A stretch of DNA of 64,000 nt from Halomontanus rarus (lineage in GTDB: Archaea; Halobacteriota; Halobacteria; Halobacteriales; Natrialbaceae): positions 1 to 64,000 of the forward strand of contig NZ_CP071597.1 in assembly GCF_017357405.1 (NCBI RefSeq). Reading direction: 5' to 3'. Each line of letters opens with the position of its first letter. The stretch's first letter is position 1. Below, one piece after another: positions 17,084-26,073 of this stretch. The notes under the pieces were generated by a model. That model did no database searches, had not been told where the DNA came from, and saw nothing but the letters and a program-made list of their open reading frames with translations. A program made the position numbers and the translations under genes.

Positions 17084-17638
17084 TCACGATCGCTCCGTTT
17101 TGAACGTCTCGAACACCAGTTCCCCGTAACTCTCGAGCGACAACTCTTCCTCGTCGAACTGCTGGGCCCAGTCGACGTAGACCGTGTACGTCCCGAACGG
17201 CTCGCCGCCGCCGTCGAGCACCGCGACCTGCAACCGCGCCGGGTCGTCGACGGCCCCGACGAGGACGGCGTACGCGCCGGCGACGTACCCCATGTCCGGC
17301 ACGACACCGCGAGCCGGGTCGCCCGCGAAATACTCGAGAAAGAGGAATCGACCCTCGCGCTCGAGGCGGTCGATCTCGATGCCGTGGTTCTCGAGTGCCT
17401 CGCCGAACGTTTCCTCGTCGGTGACCTCGCCCGCGAGCGCGAGTCCGTCTTCGAGGCTGGCTTCGTACTCGTCGGAGTACTCGGCGACCGGGAGGTCCGG
17501 TGCCGGCCCCTCGACCGGCGTCTGTTCCTCGACGGGTGTCGGTGTCTCCTCGTAGCCGACGTCTTGTTCCTCGGCGCAACCCGCGAGGGCAGCGCTCGAG
17601 ACGGCCAGCACGGACTCGAGGTATCGCCGACGCTTCAT
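17084..17638 (-). CDS. Putative exported lipoprotein
   Basis: This is a 184-aa protein. The N-terminus MKRRRYLESVLAVSSAALAGC has basic residues, a hydrophobic core and a lipobox (LAGC), so it is probably exported and lipid-anchored at Cys21. A Thr/Pro/Glu-rich linker follows, then a globular domain containing YFAGDPARGVVPDMGYVAGAY. No function is recognised. It is divergent from the antiporter gene at 17758. Confidence 0.7.
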   Translation of the reverse strand: MKRRRYLESVLAVSSAALAGCAEEQDVGYEETPTPVEEQTPVEGPAPDLPVAEYSDEYEASLEDGLALAGEVTDEETFGEALENHGIEIDRLEREGRFLFLEYFAGDPARGVVPDMGYVAGAYAVLVGAVDDPARLQVAVLDGGGEPFGTYTVYVDWAQQFDEEELSLESYGELVFETFKTERS

Positions 17639-17723
17639 CGTCGGTTGCTACGACGGTACTCCCGAAAAAACACGGGCGTGCGAACGAGCTTTTGTCGGCA
17701 ACACGATACGAATGCAAGTCGGA

Positions 17724-17732
17724 CGCTTATCA
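17724..17732 (+). promoter_or_regulatory. TATA box of the first NhaP-type gene
   Basis: GCTTATCAG lies about 26-34 nt before the ATG at 17758, consistent with a leaderless start. Confidence 0.45.
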
Positions 17733-17757
17733 GAGTGGTCGGTGTCGAATACCGTAG

Positions 17758-19029
17758 ATGGCACTCGACGGGTTCGTCATCGGATTACTCCTGACTGGGC
17801 TCACGATCCTGAGCGTCGTCGTGTTCACCCAGCTCGTCTCGGAGCGAGCGCTCTCCCTGCCGATCATCTACCTCGCGTTCGGTGCCGTCGCCTTCACTGT
17901 CGCGCCAGCGCTCCCGTTTCCGGACCCGATCGAACACGCCGATACCGCCGAGCGCTTGACAGAACTGGGCGTCATCATCGCCTTGATGGGCGCTGGGCTG
18001 AAACTCGACCGGCGAGTCGCGTGGCCGGACTGGGAGTCGACCGCGCGGCTGCTCGCGATCACGATGCCGCTGTCGATCGTCGGCGCGGCGCTGCTGGGGT
18101 GGTGGGTCGCCGGCCTGTTGCTTCCCACGGCGGTCTTGCTGGGTGCGGTCATCGCGCCGACCGATCCCGTCCTCGCTGCGGAGGTGCAGGTTCCGGGCCC
18201 AGGTGAGGGAATGGAGGCCGAGCCCGAACCTGACGCGGAAGGTCTCCAGGACGAAGTCCGCTTCGCGCTCACCTCCGAAGCGGGGCTGAACGACGGACTG
18301 GCGTTTCCGTTCACCCACCTCGCCGTCCTCCTCGCGCTCGTCGGCTACGATCCCGGCCGGTGGCTCGGCGAGTGGCTGCTCGTCTTCGTCGCCTACAAAC
18401 TCGTCGTCGGCCTCATCGGCGGCGTCGTCGTCGGTGTCGCTGTCGCGATCGTCATCTTTCGATTGACGATCGCGTCGCCGCTCTCACGGTCGCTGCAGGG
18501 TCTCGAGGCGATCGGCGGGACGTTGATCGCCTACGCGGCGGTCGAACTGGTCGGCGGCTACGGCTTCGTCGCGGTCTTCGTCGCGGCGATGACGATCCGG
18601 GAGTACGAGCGCCAGCACGAGTACCACGACGCGCTCCACAGCATCGCGGAGATGGCCGAGTACCTGTTGATGGTCGGGGTTATGGTCCTGTTCGGCGGTG
18701 CGCTGGTCGACGGTTTGCTCGCGCCGTTGACGTGGGAGGCCGCACTGGTCGCCGTCGGCATCCTCTTCGTCGTCCGTCCGCTCGCCGGGGTCGTCGGTCT
18801 GCTCGGGTTCGACCGTCCGTGGCGCGAACGGATCGTCATCTCCGTCTTCGGCATCCGGGGGATCGGCTCGTTCTACTACCTCTCGTTCGCCCTGAACACG
18901 GCGCCGTTTCGCAACGCCGACTTGCTGTGGGCTGTGGTCGGGCTGGTCGTCCTGCTGTCGGTCGTCCTCCACGGTATCGCCGCGACGCCCGCGATGAACT
19001 GGCTCGAGGCCGGTCCCGACCCGGACTGA
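17758..19029 (+). CDS. Cation:proton antiporter, CPA1/NhaP type (first copy)
   Basis: This is a 423-aa integral membrane protein with about 12 helices. CPA1 hallmarks are the unwound-helix motif APTDPVLAAEVQ near 140, the ion-binding EAGLNDGLAFPF near 175, and FGIRGIGSFYYL near 365. The expected role is Na+ (or K+) export in exchange for protons, central to haloarchaeal ion balance. A short acidic insertion (GEGMEAEPEPDAEG) follows the DP motif and is missing from the second copy at 19777. Confidence 0.92.
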   Translation: MALDGFVIGLLLTGLTILSVVVFTQLVSERALSLPIIYLAFGAVAFTVAPALPFPDPIEHADTAERLTELGVIIALMGAGLKLDRRVAWPDWESTARLLAITMPLSIVGAALLGWWVAGLLLPTAVLLGAVIAPTDPVLAAEVQVPGPGEGMEAEPEPDAEGLQDEVRFALTSEAGLNDGLAFPFTHLAVLLALVGYDPGRWLGEWLLVFVAYKLVVGLIGGVVVGVAVAIVIFRLTIASPLSRSLQGLEAIGGTLIAYAAVELVGGYGFVAVFVAAMTIREYERQHEYHDALHSIAEMAEYLLMVGVMVLFGGALVDGLLAPLTWEAALVAVGILFVVRPLAGVVGLLGFDRPWRERIVISVFGIRGIGSFYYLSFALNTAPFRNADLLWAVVGLVVLLSVVLHGIAATPAMNWLEAGPDPD

Positions 19030-19082
19030 GCGGAAGCCGTCGCTCGGGTGGATTGAAGACCGTGGATCCCCTCAGGTAGGAC

Positions 19083-19577
19083 ATGGTGAATCCAGCGGAC
19101 CGATCCTCGAGCATCGACGAGTCGGCCGACGACGAGTCGCCGCTGGAAGAAATCGCCGCCGGCATCACGATCGGGCTGATCCTGACAGTTGCGTTCGGGT
19201 TACTCGCGCTGGGCGTTCCCTGGTTCTGGATCGCGTTTCCGATCGGGTTCGCCGGCGTACTCCCCGCCGTAATGGGTCTCGTCAAACTGTACGAACGCCG
19301 GCGGCACCGACAGACGGCTCCCGGCGGTCGGCGGTCGGAAGCGAACTCGAGCGATGCGAGAGACGCCCTCGAGACCCTCCGAGAACGGTACGCCCGCGGC
19401 GAGCTAACTGACGAGCAGTTCGAGCAACGGCTGGATCGCCTCCTCGAGACGGAGACGCTCGAGGATGTCGAACGGCGGGACCGCGCTCGTGGCGACCGAG
19501 ACCGAGACCGAGACCGGGACCGCGGTCGTGGTCGAGATCGCGAGCGCGAACGCGACTCCGCCGTCGAACTCGAGTAA
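19083..19577 (+). CDS. SHOCT-domain membrane protein
   Basis: This 164-aa protein has two hydrophobic helices (about residues 27-45 and 48-66), a basic linker, and a SHOCT motif (LRERYARGELTDEQFEQRLDRLL) at about 99-122. SHOCT is a short oligomerisation motif often found at the C-terminus of membrane proteins. The C-terminal 30 residues are an Arg-Asp dipeptide repeat encoded by hexamer units. It lies between the two antiporter genes, which hints at a shared role without proving it. Confidence 0.78.
   Translation: MVNPADRSSSIDESADDESPLEEIAAGITIGLILTVAFGLLALGVPWFWIAFPIGFAGVLPAVMGLVKLYERRRHRQTAPGGRRSEANSSDARDALETLRERYARGELTDEQFEQRLDRLLETETLEDVERRDRARGDRDRDRDRDRGRGRDRERERDSAVELE
19491..19556. 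repeat. Hexanucleotide repeat encoding an Arg-Asp tail
   Basis: Tandem GAGACC/GACCGA-type units at the 3' end of the SHOCT gene translate to alternating Arg and Asp/Glu/Gly. Confidence 0.75.
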
Positions 19578-19745
19578 TCGCAGTCCAATCGGGTACGTCC
19601 CGTTCGGAGCGGTGGTCGGGACAGCCCCGTTCGACCCGACATCGACGAGATCGGCCCACAACATAGCGAGGGCATCGGAATCTCACTTCCGGCGTCTTTT
19701 CCTCGGCCGACAGTCGAACGGACAGTACAGTGATGCAAGCGGGAG

Positions 19746-19754
19746 GTATTTTTG
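19746..19754 (+). promoter_or_regulatory. TATA box of the second NhaP-type gene
   Basis: GTATTTTTG lies about 23-31 nt before the GTG at 19777 and supports that codon as a leaderless start. Confidence 0.45.
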
Positions 19755-19776
19755 TCGGAACGTGCCAGAGTGATGC

Positions 19777-21012
19777 GTGGCTCTGTACGAGGTCGGCCTG
19801 GTAATCGGCGGTATTGCAGTTCTCGGCGCGGTCGTGTTGCCTCGACTCCTCGACAGGCGGCCGATCTCGTTTCCGATCGTCTACGTGCTGTTCGGCGCGG
19901 TCGTTTTCTCGCTACCGCTCGGGTTACCGACGCCGAATCCGCTCGAGTACGGGTCGATCACCGAGCGGCTGACGGAACTGGGCGTCATCGTCGCGTTGAT
20001 GGGTGCCGGACTGAAGATCGATCGGGTTCTCGGACTTCGACGGTGGCAGTCGACGTGGCGCTTACTCGCGATCACGATGCCGTTGACGATCGCGACGGCC
20101 GCGATACTGGGTTGGTGGGCTCTCGGACTCGCGGTCCCGGCGGCGGTGTTGGTAGGGGCGGTCGTCGCGCCGACGGACCCCGTTCTCGCGGCCGACGTGC
20201 AGGTCGATCCGCCACAGAAGGGCCAAAGCGACGAGATACGGTTCGCGCTCACCTCCGAGGCGGGGTTGAACGACGGACTGGCGTTTCCGTTCACGTACCT
20301 CGCCATCTCGATGGCGACTCTCGGCGTCGCGCCGGAGAACTGGATCGTCCAGTGGATCGCCGTCGACGTCTTCTACAAGATCGTCGTCGGAACGGTCGTC
20401 GGCTGGGTGATGGGACGCCTGCTCGCGAGGTTCGTCTTCAACTATCCGGCGAGTACGCGTCTGGCGGAGTCCATGGGTGGCGCCGAAGCGTTAGCAGCGA
20501 CGCTGATCGCCTACGGCGTCACCGAACTGCTCGGGGGCTACGGCTTCATCGCGGTCTTCGTCGCCGCAGTCGCCATTCGCGGCTACGAGCGCGAGCACGA
20601 GTATCACGATCACCTCCACAATTTCTCCGAGGTCGTCGAGCGAATCGTCACGGCGATCGTGCTCGTCCTGTTCGGCGGCGCCGTCGCAACCGGGCTCCTC
20701 GCAGCGCTGACGTGGCAGGCGGCTCTCGTCGGTCTCGCGCTCGTCTTCGTCGTTCGCCCGGTTACCGGCCTGATCGGCCTGTTCGGCTACCCGCCGGAGC
20801 GCAACGCCATCGCATTCTTCGGTATCCGCGGGATCGGCTCGTTTTACTACCTCGCCTACGGCCTGAATCAGGCGACGTTCTCCGGTGCCGACGAAATCTG
20901 GGCGCTCGTCGGTTTCGTCGTCCTCGTTTCGGTCGTCGTCCACGGCATCACCGCACACCCCGTCATGCGAGACCTCGAGCGCGAACTGAGTAGCGAAACG
21001 CCGGGCGAATAA
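19777..21012 (+). CDS. Cation:proton antiporter, CPA1/NhaP type (second copy)
   Basis: This is a 411-aa paralogue of the protein at 17758, starting at GTG (MALYEVGLVIGG). The same motifs are conserved: APTDPVLAADVQ, EAGLNDGLAFPF and FGIRGIGSFYYL. The second copy lacks the acidic insertion after the DP motif. The two genes and the SHOCT protein between them share a strand but have separate promoters, so each may answer to a different condition. Confidence 0.92.
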   Translation: MALYEVGLVIGGIAVLGAVVLPRLLDRRPISFPIVYVLFGAVVFSLPLGLPTPNPLEYGSITERLTELGVIVALMGAGLKIDRVLGLRRWQSTWRLLAITMPLTIATAAILGWWALGLAVPAAVLVGAVVAPTDPVLAADVQVDPPQKGQSDEIRFALTSEAGLNDGLAFPFTYLAISMATLGVAPENWIVQWIAVDVFYKIVVGTVVGWVMGRLLARFVFNYPASTRLAESMGGAEALAATLIAYGVTELLGGYGFIAVFVAAVAIRGYEREHEYHDHLHNFSEVVERIVTAIVLVLFGGAVATGLLAALTWQAALVGLALVFVVRPVTGLIGLFGYPPERNAIAFFGIRGIGSFYYLAYGLNQATFSGADEIWALVGFVVLVSVVVHGITAHPVMRDLERELSSETPGE

Positions 21013-21082
21013 GCCCGTTCGACGCCCCGTCACTCGTCTGCCGGCACAATCACTACCCCTCCGGAGTCCCAATCCCCGATCG

Positions 21083-21502
21083 ATGTACGACGCAGTTCTC
21101 GTTCCGACGGATGGGAGCCCCGGTGCGGAGGCCGCGGTCGACCACGGGATTCACATGGCGGCACAGAACGGTGCCACCGTCCACGCGGTGCACGTCGTCG
21201 ACGTGACCGATTTCGGCGATATCGCGGAAGGCGACGAAGACCTCGTGGCGCAGGGCTACGAGGTCGTCGAACCGGTCGTCGCGAAAGCGGAGGAGGCCGG
21301 ACTCGAGGTCGTCGAAACCGTCCTCGAGGGAACGCCCCACGAACGACTCCTCGAGTACGCCGGTCGGAAGGAAATCGACGCGATCGCGATCGGAACGCAC
21401 GGCAAGAGCGGACTCAGTCGCGTTCTCCTCGGAAGCACGGCGGAGGAGATCGTTCGCGAGGCGCCGGTTCCGGTGCTGACGGTCCGAGAGGCGCTCGAGT
21501 AA
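21083..21502 (+). CDS. Universal stress protein (UspA family)
   Basis: This is a 139-aa single-domain Usp. The opening MYDAVLVPTDGSPGAEAA and the ATP-binding G-x2-G-x9-G motif (GTHGKSGLSRVLLGSTAE) are present, so it should be of the nucleotide-binding class. It follows the antiporter by 70 nt; some Usp proteins regulate transporters, so a functional link is possible but unproven. Confidence 0.93.
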   Translation: MYDAVLVPTDGSPGAEAAVDHGIHMAAQNGATVHAVHVVDVTDFGDIAEGDEDLVAQGYEVVEPVVAKAEEAGLEVVETVLEGTPHERLLEYAGRKEIDAIAIGTHGKSGLSRVLLGSTAEEIVREAPVPVLTVREALE

Positions 21503-21548
21503 TTTCCCGAGCACCGCCGTGCATCCGAACGCTATCCGAATCTTCAAC

Positions 21549-21557
21549 GTTATATCT
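21549..21557 (+). promoter_or_regulatory. TATA box of the pantoate kinase gene
   Basis: GTTATATCT lies about 24-32 nt before the ATG at 21581. Confidence 0.5.
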
Positions 21558-21580
21558 CGCCGGGCGAAACGACTGCCGTA

Positions 21581-22441
21581 ATGCGCGAGGAGGCAACGGC
21601 GTTCGTCCCCGGCCACATCACGGGTTTCTTCAGCGCCCATCCGGACGACGACCCGACGAAAGCGGGCTCTCGAGGGGCGGGACTGACGCTGACCGACGGC
21701 GTGACCGTAACGGTTCGACCGGCCCCAGCGGCGGAATCGAGCACGGAGATCCTGCTCGAGGACCGCGAGACCGAATCCGGGTTCACGCCCGTCTCGGTCG
21801 AACCGGTCGAAACCGTCCTCGAGACGCTCGCCGTCTCCGCTCGGGTCGAAGTCGAGACCGACCTCCCGCTGGGCGCGGGCTTTGGCACGTCGGGAGCGAT
21901 GGCGCTCGGGGCCGCACTGGCGGCCAATCGTGTTTTCGATCGCAAACTCTCGGAGAACGAACTCGTCACGATCGCCCACGGCGCCGAGGTTCAGGCGGGG
22001 ACCGGCCTCGGCGACGTCGTCGCGCAGGCCCGCGGCGGGATTCCGATCAGACTCGAGCCGGGCGCGCCGGCGTCCAACCTGCTGGATGGGATTCCGGCCC
22101 GCGCGCGAGTCGAGTACGTCTCGTTCGGCGATCTCTCGACGCCGGACGTCCTCTCTGGCGACACCGACGAGCTCTCCGCCGCCGGGAAGCAGGCGCTCTC
22201 TCGAGTCGTCGAGGAACCGACGCTCGCCTCGTTCATCTTCGCCTCGAGAGCGTTCGCGCGCGAGGCCGAGTTGCTAACGCCGGACGTTCTCGAGGCGCTC
22301 GAGGACGTCGCCGCCGTCGACGGACAGGCGTCGATGGCGATGCTCGGGAACACGGTGTTCGCGCTCGGGACTGGACTCTCCGACGCGGGCTACGACCCCT
22401 CGGTCTGTGCGACCCATCCTGCCGGGGCACTGCTCGAGTAG
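21581..22441 (+). CDS. Pantoate kinase (PoK)
   Basis: This 286-aa GHMP-superfamily kinase phosphorylates pantoate to 4-phosphopantoate, the archaeal detour in coenzyme A synthesis. Visible features are the family start with FVPGHITGFFSAH, and the GHMP phosphate-binding loop LPLGAGFGTSGAMAL near residue 98. The next enzyme of the pathway, phosphopantothenate synthetase, is encoded at 27195, separated by two unrelated genes. It has its own promoter. Confidence 0.92.
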   Translation: MREEATAFVPGHITGFFSAHPDDDPTKAGSRGAGLTLTDGVTVTVRPAPAAESSTEILLEDRETESGFTPVSVEPVETVLETLAVSARVEVETDLPLGAGFGTSGAMALGAALAANRVFDRKLSENELVTIAHGAEVQAGTGLGDVVAQARGGIPIRLEPGAPASNLLDGIPARARVEYVSFGDLSTPDVLSGDTDELSAAGKQALSRVVEEPTLASFIFASRAFAREAELLTPDVLEALEDVAAVDGQASMAMLGNTVFALGTGLSDAGYDPSVCATHPAGALLE

Positions 22442-22498
22442 TCCGCGTCGTCGTTCGAGGGTGACAACTAGGTCGATACGGTCTACCGTAAATCGCCA

Positions 22499-22606
22499 CA
22501 GCGAACCGTATGACACGTCGATCGCACACTCCGCGGGTCCCGCTCACGGTGCGCTCCGAACCGCGCTCTCGTCGTGCGATCAACTGTGCAGCAACGTTCA
22601 GTGACG
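22499..22606 (-). repeat. Dispersed palindromic intergenic element, copy B (long form)
   Basis: Read on the minus strand it matches copy A (2279-2384): GCTGCACAGTTGATCGCACGA, then GAGCGCGGTTCGGAGCG, then GACCCGCGGAGTGTGCGATC and a tail with ACCGTATCGAC. Both the outer arms and the inner hairpin are kept. Confidence 0.7.
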
Positions 22607-22906
22607 ACCCGATCTCTCAAAACCGAGAGAAATCCGCGTTCTGAGTGACTCGTCCCGTTTCTCGCCGCGTCGATTCTTTCACGACGGGCGCGGTGAACGA
22701 GTGCTCGAGAACCGACATCAGAAGAAACGACAGTTCGTACGTCATCCGTCGGTGAACCCGAGACAGCGGATTTTACACTCCGATTTGTCGGTTTATAAAC
22801 GACAGTTCGTTCGAAGTGTCTTACGATGGTTTCCAGTTCCTGCCGCAGTGTTCCACGCTACGAACAGTGAATTAAACTAAGATAAACGATCCGATACGTA
22901 GCCGGA

Positions 22907-22919
22907 AGCTTATTATGAT
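22907..22919 (+). promoter_or_regulatory. Promoter of the W-x-W repeat protein gene
   Basis: AGCTTATTATGAT lies about 30-42 nt before the ATG at 22949 in a clearly AT-rich stretch, suggesting a short 5' leader. Confidence 0.4.
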
Positions 22920-22948
22920 CCAATCCAGTTATCGGCTCGAATTTACGA

Positions 22949-25744
22949 ATGTCTGGTAACACAGAATTTCGAACCGAACTGTTTCGGCTGTACGAACACT
23001 ACGTCGGCGATCCCGACTCTTCGAAGGACGTGTACGGGTACTGGCTGTTTATCGTCGGCTACGTCGCGGGCGCGGCCGGGGTGTTGCTGTACCTGATCGG
23101 ATACGCGACCGTCGGTGACGAATACTTCGTCATCCGGGTCAGCGCCGTCGTCGCCGCGTCCGGGCTGGTCTTCGGGCTGCTGGGTTTCGTCCTCATGCTC
23201 CCGGTGAGACGACGGGGGATACAGGCCAGTCTCGTAGGTGCGTTCGTCGCACTGGTCGGCGTCGTTTCCTTCGGCGCGGTCTATCCGAACGACTGGCGCG
23301 GATACGGAGAAGACCTCGGCCCCGAGGTCATGGGCGTCTTTACCGCCGGTATCGCGGTGATCGCCGGCGTCGCCGCCCTCATTCCCGTCCTCACCGGCCA
23401 GCGCGGAATGTTCGTCGAGGAAGAGGGCGTCACCGAGGAGCCGCCGGTCATGACCGGCGACTCCCTCGAGGGCGCGCAGTTCGCGGTCTTTCGCGACGAG
23501 GCCGGCGATTGGAAGTGGCACATCCTCCACCTCGAGGCGCTCGCGGGAAGCGAGGAGAGCGCGACGACCCGACCCCAGACCGAGGAGGACATCGAGCGCG
23601 TCAAGTCCCAGATCGGCTCGGCCGGGTTGATGGAACTGACCACGTCAGCGTTTCGCCTCTACGAGCGCCGGGACGGCCAGTGGCAGTGGACGCTCATGCG
23701 CGATGACGGGAGCGTCGTCGCCGACTGCGGGAACGTCTTCGCTGACCGCGACGGTGCCGAACAGTCGGTGAGCTTCCTCAAGGACCGCGGTCCCGACGCC
23801 GACGTCATCGACATCGAGGGCGCCGCGTTCACGTATACGAACGAACGCGACGACTGGTACTGGCAACTGCTCGACGAAGATCGCAATCCGCTGGCGAATG
23901 GTGAGGTCGCCGCCCCGACCCAGGCCGACGCCGAGGACGCCGCCGTGGACTTCGCTGAACGGTTCGGCGAGGCCCGGCTGCTCGCCCTCGAAGATGTCGG
24001 CGTGGAACTGCGCGAACGCGAGTCGGGCGACGACTGGTACTGGCGGTTCGTCGACGATACCGACGAGGAACTCGCCACGAGTACGGTCGACTTCGACTCC
24101 CGGCGAGACACCGAGGACGCGGTCGAAGCGTTGCTCCCAGAACTCGAGACGGCGTCCGTGACGATTGCGGGCGAACCGACCTACGAACTGTACACGTCCG
24201 GCGAGGAGTGGCAGTGGCGTCTCGTCGACGACACCGAGCACGTGATCGCGCGCAATCCCGACGGGATGGCCGATCAGGCCGACGTCAGGACCGAGACCGA
24301 CGAGTTCGGATCCCACGTTCGAGACGCGGACATCGTCGAGATCGACGACGCGTCCTACGAGACCTATCCCGTCGGCGAGGAGTGGCACTGGCGGCTCGTC
24401 ACCGAGGACCGCGACGTCGTCGCCGCGAGTACGGATCCACACGAGGACAGTGAGGCAGCCGCCGAGGCGATCTCGCGGGTCCGCGAACAGGCCTCACAGG
24501 CCGACCTCATCGAGTTCGAGAACGCCGCCTTCCAGGTCTACGAGGCGGATACCGGCGAGTGGCGCTGGCGACTCATCGACGAGGACGGCAACGTGCTCGC
24601 CGACAGCGGCGAGGAGCACACTTCGAGAGGCGACGCCGCCGAGGCGATGATGACGCTCAAAGAGCAAGCGCCCGACGCGGAACTGCTCGAGATCGACACC
24701 GCCGCCTTCGAACTGTTCGTCGACGATGAGGACCGTTGGGGATGGCGGCTCATCGACGAAGCCGGCAAACTCGTCGCCGAGGACCCGGCGACCCACCCGA
24801 CCCGCGGCGCTGCCAGACAGGCGATGAACCGGCTGCTCGAGCACCTCGAGACCGACGTTCGGACGATGGAGAACGCGATCTTCCAGACCTACGTCGAGGA
24901 GGACTGGCACTGGCGGTTCGTCCTTCCCGGGGGCGAGACCATCGCGGTCTCCGAAACGACCCACCCGACGCGGGACGAACTGGTCGAGAGCCTGCCGCCG
25001 GTTCGAGACGCGGCCGCGACCGCCCGCGACTACACCATCGGTGACGTGGCGGTGCAGATCCGCGAGAGCGCCAGCGGGACTTGGGACTGGCGGTTGCTCG
25101 ACCGCGACCGCGACGAGATCGCGGAGTCGGCGTTCTCCTACGAGGACCGTGAAACGGTTATCACCGCCGTCAACGGACTCAAAACCGCCGTCGCCGATGC
25201 GCCGATCTTCACGATCGAGTCGGCGATCATCCGCCTCACCGGCGACGACCAGTGGGCGTGGGAACTCGTCGACCGCGACCGCAACGTGCTGGCGTCGGCG
25301 GTCGACGCCCAGCCGACGACGGACGAGGCGATCGAGGCCGTCGACCGCGTTCGTCAGCTCGCGCCCGCCGCGGGCCGGGTCGACTTCGACGTCGCCTCGT
25401 TCGAACTGTTCGCCGACGAGGACGACCAGTGGCGCTGGCGGCTCATCGACGAGAACGGACGCACCGTCGCCGAAGGAGTCGAACACCACGCCTCGAGCGA
25501 CGCCGCTCGCAACGCGCTCGAGCCGGTTCGAGATCTCATCGGCGACGCGAGCATCCTCGAGATCGACGACGTCTCCTTCGAACTCCACACCGCCGAGGGC
25601 GGCTGGGTGTGGCGTCTCGTCGACGAACACGGCGAGCGGATGGCCGAGAGCACCCGTGCGTACGACTCTCGAACCGACGCCCGCGAAGCGATGAACGCGG
25701 TGAAAAACCACGCGCCCGAGGGCTGGATCACGTTCACCGAGTAG
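22949..25744 (+). CDS. Membrane protein with thirteen HVO_2922/DUF1508-like repeats
   Basis: This is a 931-aa protein. Residues 1-150 hold four membrane helices (about 26-53, 59-85, 90-108 and 122-145). From about residue 172 to the end the chain is built of thirteen units of 56-60 residues. Each unit begins with a strand such as AAFELF, has an invariant W-x-W (WQWRL, WHWRL, WDWRL and so on), then an asparagine/aspartate turn (IDEDGNVLA), and ends with an Ala-rich helix. The unit resembles the DUF1508/YegP domain that haloarchaea carry singly or in pairs in HVO_2922-type proteins; thirteen in a row behind a membrane anchor is unusual. The function is unknown. It may be a repetitive cytoplasmic or surface scaffold; topology cannot be settled by eye. 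Confidence 0.85.
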   Translation: MSGNTEFRTELFRLYEHYVGDPDSSKDVYGYWLFIVGYVAGAAGVLLYLIGYATVGDEYFVIRVSAVVAASGLVFGLLGFVLMLPVRRRGIQASLVGAFVALVGVVSFGAVYPNDWRGYGEDLGPEVMGVFTAGIAVIAGVAALIPVLTGQRGMFVEEEGVTEEPPVMTGDSLEGAQFAVFRDEAGDWKWHILHLEALAGSEESATTRPQTEEDIERVKSQIGSAGLMELTTSAFRLYERRDGQWQWTLMRDDGSVVADCGNVFADRDGAEQSVSFLKDRGPDADVIDIEGAAFTYTNERDDWYWQLLDEDRNPLANGEVAAPTQADAEDAAVDFAERFGEARLLALEDVGVELRERESGDDWYWRFVDDTDEELATSTVDFDSRRDTEDAVEALLPELETASVTIAGEPTYELYTSGEEWQWRLVDDTEHVIARNPDGMADQADVRTETDEFGSHVRDADIVEIDDASYETYPVGEEWHWRLVTEDRDVVAASTDPHEDSEAAAEAISRVREQASQADLIEFENAAFQVYEADTGEWRWRLIDEDGNVLADSGEEHTSRGDAAEAMMTLKEQAPDAELLEIDTAAFELFVDDEDRWGWRLIDEAGKLVAEDPATHPTRGAARQAMNRLLEHLETDVRTMENAIFQTYVEEDWHWRFVLPGGETIAVSETTHPTRDELVESLPPVRDAAATARDYTIGDVAVQIRESASGTWDWRLLDRDRDEIAESAFSYEDRETVITAVNGLKTAVADAPIFTIESAIIRLTGDDQWAWELVDRDRNVLASAVDAQPTTDEAIEAVDRVRQLAPAAGRVDFDVASFELFADEDDQWRWRLIDENGRTVAEGVEHHASSDAARNALEPVRDLIGDASILEIDDVSFELHTAEGGWVWRLVDEHGERMAESTRAYDSRTDAREAMNAVKNHAPEGWITFTE
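23464..25741 (+). repeat. Thirteen in-frame protein repeats of about 58 codons
   Basis: The repeat units are diverged at DNA level but share the W-x-W core and spacing. Unit starts recur every 56-60 codons from residue 172 to residue 931. Confidence 0.8.
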
Positions 25745-25769
25745 AGACGCAGCTCGGTTCGAGCTTCGG

Positions 25770-25775
25770 TTTTTT
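25770..25775 (+). terminator. T-run after the W-x-W repeat protein gene
   Basis: Six Ts lie about 25 nt beyond the stop codon at 25744, the usual form of an archaeal intrinsic terminator. Confidence 0.35.
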
Positions 25776-26036
25776 CGGTTACGGTTTCGTTCGTCTTCGA
25801 CGGTCGTCAGTCGATAGTCACCGGTCACCGATCTCCGACGGCCCCGTTCGTCGGTTGCTTCAGTTTCGTCGATTTCGTCGGTTTCACAGCCGGGACCCCG
25901 AGGCCGAACAGTAGAACCGCCGGAGGTGGCCTCTCGAGGCAGTTTGTCGGCAGGATGCGACCTCTCTCGACCGGTCCCTGTCGATCGCTGGTACGCTGCG
26001 AGTGTCTCTCCGTCCGCTGTTGTTGCGATGAAGGTC

Positions 26037-26047
26037 CCCATAAGTAA
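26037..26047 (+). promoter_or_regulatory. TATA box of the secreted-repeat protein gene
   Basis: CCCCATAAGTA lies about 26 nt before the ATG at 26074. Confidence 0.4.
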
Positions 26048-26073
26048 GGCGGTGAGGGGTCCGGGAGAGTGTA

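Larger units (their letters stand above)
22442..22948. other. Long intergenic region
   Basis: This stretch of about 507 nt has no credible gene. It contains copy B of the dispersed palindromic element (22499-22606), a small inverted repeat CTCTC-AAAACC-GAGAG near 22613-22630 that may act in termination, and AT-rich promoter-like patches (TTTATAAAC near 22790 and CTTATTATG near 22909). Confidence 0.6.
25745..26073. other. Intergenic region
   Basis: This 329-nt stretch has no supported gene. A T-run (25770-25775) after the upstream stop could terminate transcription, and simple TTCGTCGAT-type repeats lie at about 25862-25885. The promoter of the next gene is at its right end. Confidence 0.5.

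Noticed and set aside
15477..17717. A 746-aa minus-strand open frame across aspS
   Set aside because: It is antisense to a clear synthetase; its sequence is Arg/Asp-rich shadow of GC-rich codons.
23464..25741. A CRISPR-like array, from the regular repeat spacing
   Set aside because: The repeats are diverged protein-coding units in one reading frame; no short identical direct repeats with unique spacers occur here or elsewhere in the window.
24494..26041. A 515-aa minus-strand frame opposite the W-x-W repeat protein
   Set aside because: Its apparent repeats are the reverse of real repeats on the plus strand.
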